Assembly: GCA_024278715.1 (NCBI GenBank)
Contig: JAJRSN010000515.1
Location: 1-5,969 of the forward strand
Length of the DNA stretch: 5,969 nucleotides
Direction: 5' to 3'
Origin: Calditrichota bacterium
Lineage (GTDB): Bacteria; Calditrichota; Calditrichia; Calditrichales; Calditrichaceae
Shown here: piece after piece, positions 5,475 through 5,969 of the stretch
Layout of the letters: the number at the start of each line of letters is the position of its first letter
How positions within the stretch are numbered: position 1 is the stretch's first letter
Program-made: the position numbers and the translations under genes
Notes under the pieces: model-generated
Databases searched by the model: none
Told to the model about the DNA's origin: nothing
Seen by the model: only the letters and a program-made list of their open reading frames with translations

Positions 5475-5969
5475 ATGACAAAAAAAATTTCCCGCAGAAG
5501 ATTTCTCAAAGCCGGAGCAGCGGCTGCTCTTTCCTTCGGCTTTAATCAAAACCTGTTTTCCCGAACTCAAGCCGTTAAAAAATCGCGCGTGATATTAATA
5601 CGTGATGAGCGCCTGTTCACCGCTCAGGGACGGCTAAACGCCGAAGTGGTGCGTAAAATGCTGGATGAGGCAATTTTGCAATTGACCGGGCAAAAAGAAA
5701 TAAAAGCTGCCTGGCAAAAAATGATTTCGCCCGACGATATTGTGGGAATAAAATCCAATGAATGGCGCCCATTACCCACGCCGCCCGAGTTGGAAAGCGC
5801 AATCCGTCAACGGCTGACAGAAATTGGCGTTCCCGGACAAAATATTTCCATTCAGGATCGCGGGGTGCTGCGCGATCCTATTTTCAAAAGAGCCAGCGCC
5901 TTGATTAATGTGCGTCCAATGCGTACTCACGCCTGGGCGGGCGTCGGCAGCCTGATTAAAAATTACATC
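5475..5969 (+). CDS. Tat-exported DUF362-family protein (3' partial)
   Basis: The first 165 residues are visible and the frame is open at the window end. The N-terminus contains SRRRFLK (6-12), an exact twin-arginine (Tat) motif, followed by an Ala-rich hydrophobic stretch (AGAAAALSFGF), so the protein is exported folded, often a sign of a bound cofactor. After about residue 36 come blocks typical of DUF362: DDIVGIKSNEW (about 91-101) and INVRPMRTHAWAGVGSLIKNYI at the visible end, the counterpart of the family's 'INVPKLKTH...G.T...KN' signature. Some DUF362 proteins carry Fe-S cluster cysteines, but none occurs in the visible part; the rest is outside the window. The gene starts 63 bases after the DUF6599-like stop, with no clear terminator between, so cotranscription is likely. 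Function unknown. Confidence 0.85.
   Translation, partial: MTKKISRRRFLKAGAAAALSFGFNQNLFSRTQAVKKSRVILIRDERLFTAQGRLNAEVVRKMLDEAILQLTGQKEIKAAWQKMISPDDIVGIKSNEWRPLPTPPELESAIRQRLTEIGVPGQNISIQDRGVLRDPIFKRASALINVRPMRTHAWAGVGSLIKNYI

Noticed and set aside
5617..5802. Minus-strand 61-codon frame opposite the DUF362 gene
   Set aside because: The plus strand carries a Tat signal and DUF362 blocks over the same bases; this is antisense shadow.

Overview
The window carries six protein-coding genes. They fit a Gram-negative bacterium of the Fibrobacterota-Chlorobiota-Bacteroidota (FCB) group. The best clue is the C-terminus of the first gene: its LPDNFSLKQNYPNPFN motif followed by a FlgD-like beta-sandwich is a type IX secretion (T9SS) type A sorting domain of the form common in Calditrichota, Ignavibacteria and related candidate phyla. 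The lipoprotein and outer-membrane barrel agree with a diderm envelope. The exact phylum is an inference.

Layout. (1) Bases 2-1603, plus strand: the 3' part of a large secreted protein with two Ig-like repeats and the sorting domain; its N-terminus lies outside the window. (2) Bases 1604-1860: a convergent intergenic gap with three small inverted repeats and no clear intrinsic terminator. (3) Bases 1861-3459, minus strand: a two-gene unit made of a YghZ/Gpr-type aldo-keto reductase (TTG start, good Shine-Dalgarno) followed 25 nt later by a small outer-membrane beta-barrel protein. The barrel gene is split by one frameshift at a run of six T, within U UUU UUA, a sequence identical to the classic -1 ribosomal slippery heptamer. 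(4) Bases 3460-3598: an AT-rich divergent promoter region with two inverted repeats. (5) Bases 3599-5969, plus strand: a putative operon of an SMP-30/gluconolactonase-like lipoprotein, a Sec-exported DUF6599-like protein that starts 4 nt after the lipoprotein stop, and a Tat-exported DUF362-family protein cut by the window end.

How the genes may work together. The rightward operon encodes three proteins that all leave the cytoplasm, each with a different kind of signal (lipoprotein, Sec, Tat), so it looks like an envelope-located module of unknown chemistry. The lipoprotein keeps the residues expected for a metal-dependent lactonase. The divergent reductase is cytoplasmic and acts on small aldehydes in its known homologues. 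A link between a lactone or aldehyde substrate and the exported module is possible but is not shown by the sequence. I see no tRNA, rRNA, CRISPR array, transposase or integrase. The clearest oddity is the frameshift in the barrel gene; the most likely undescribed biology is the three-protein export operon.
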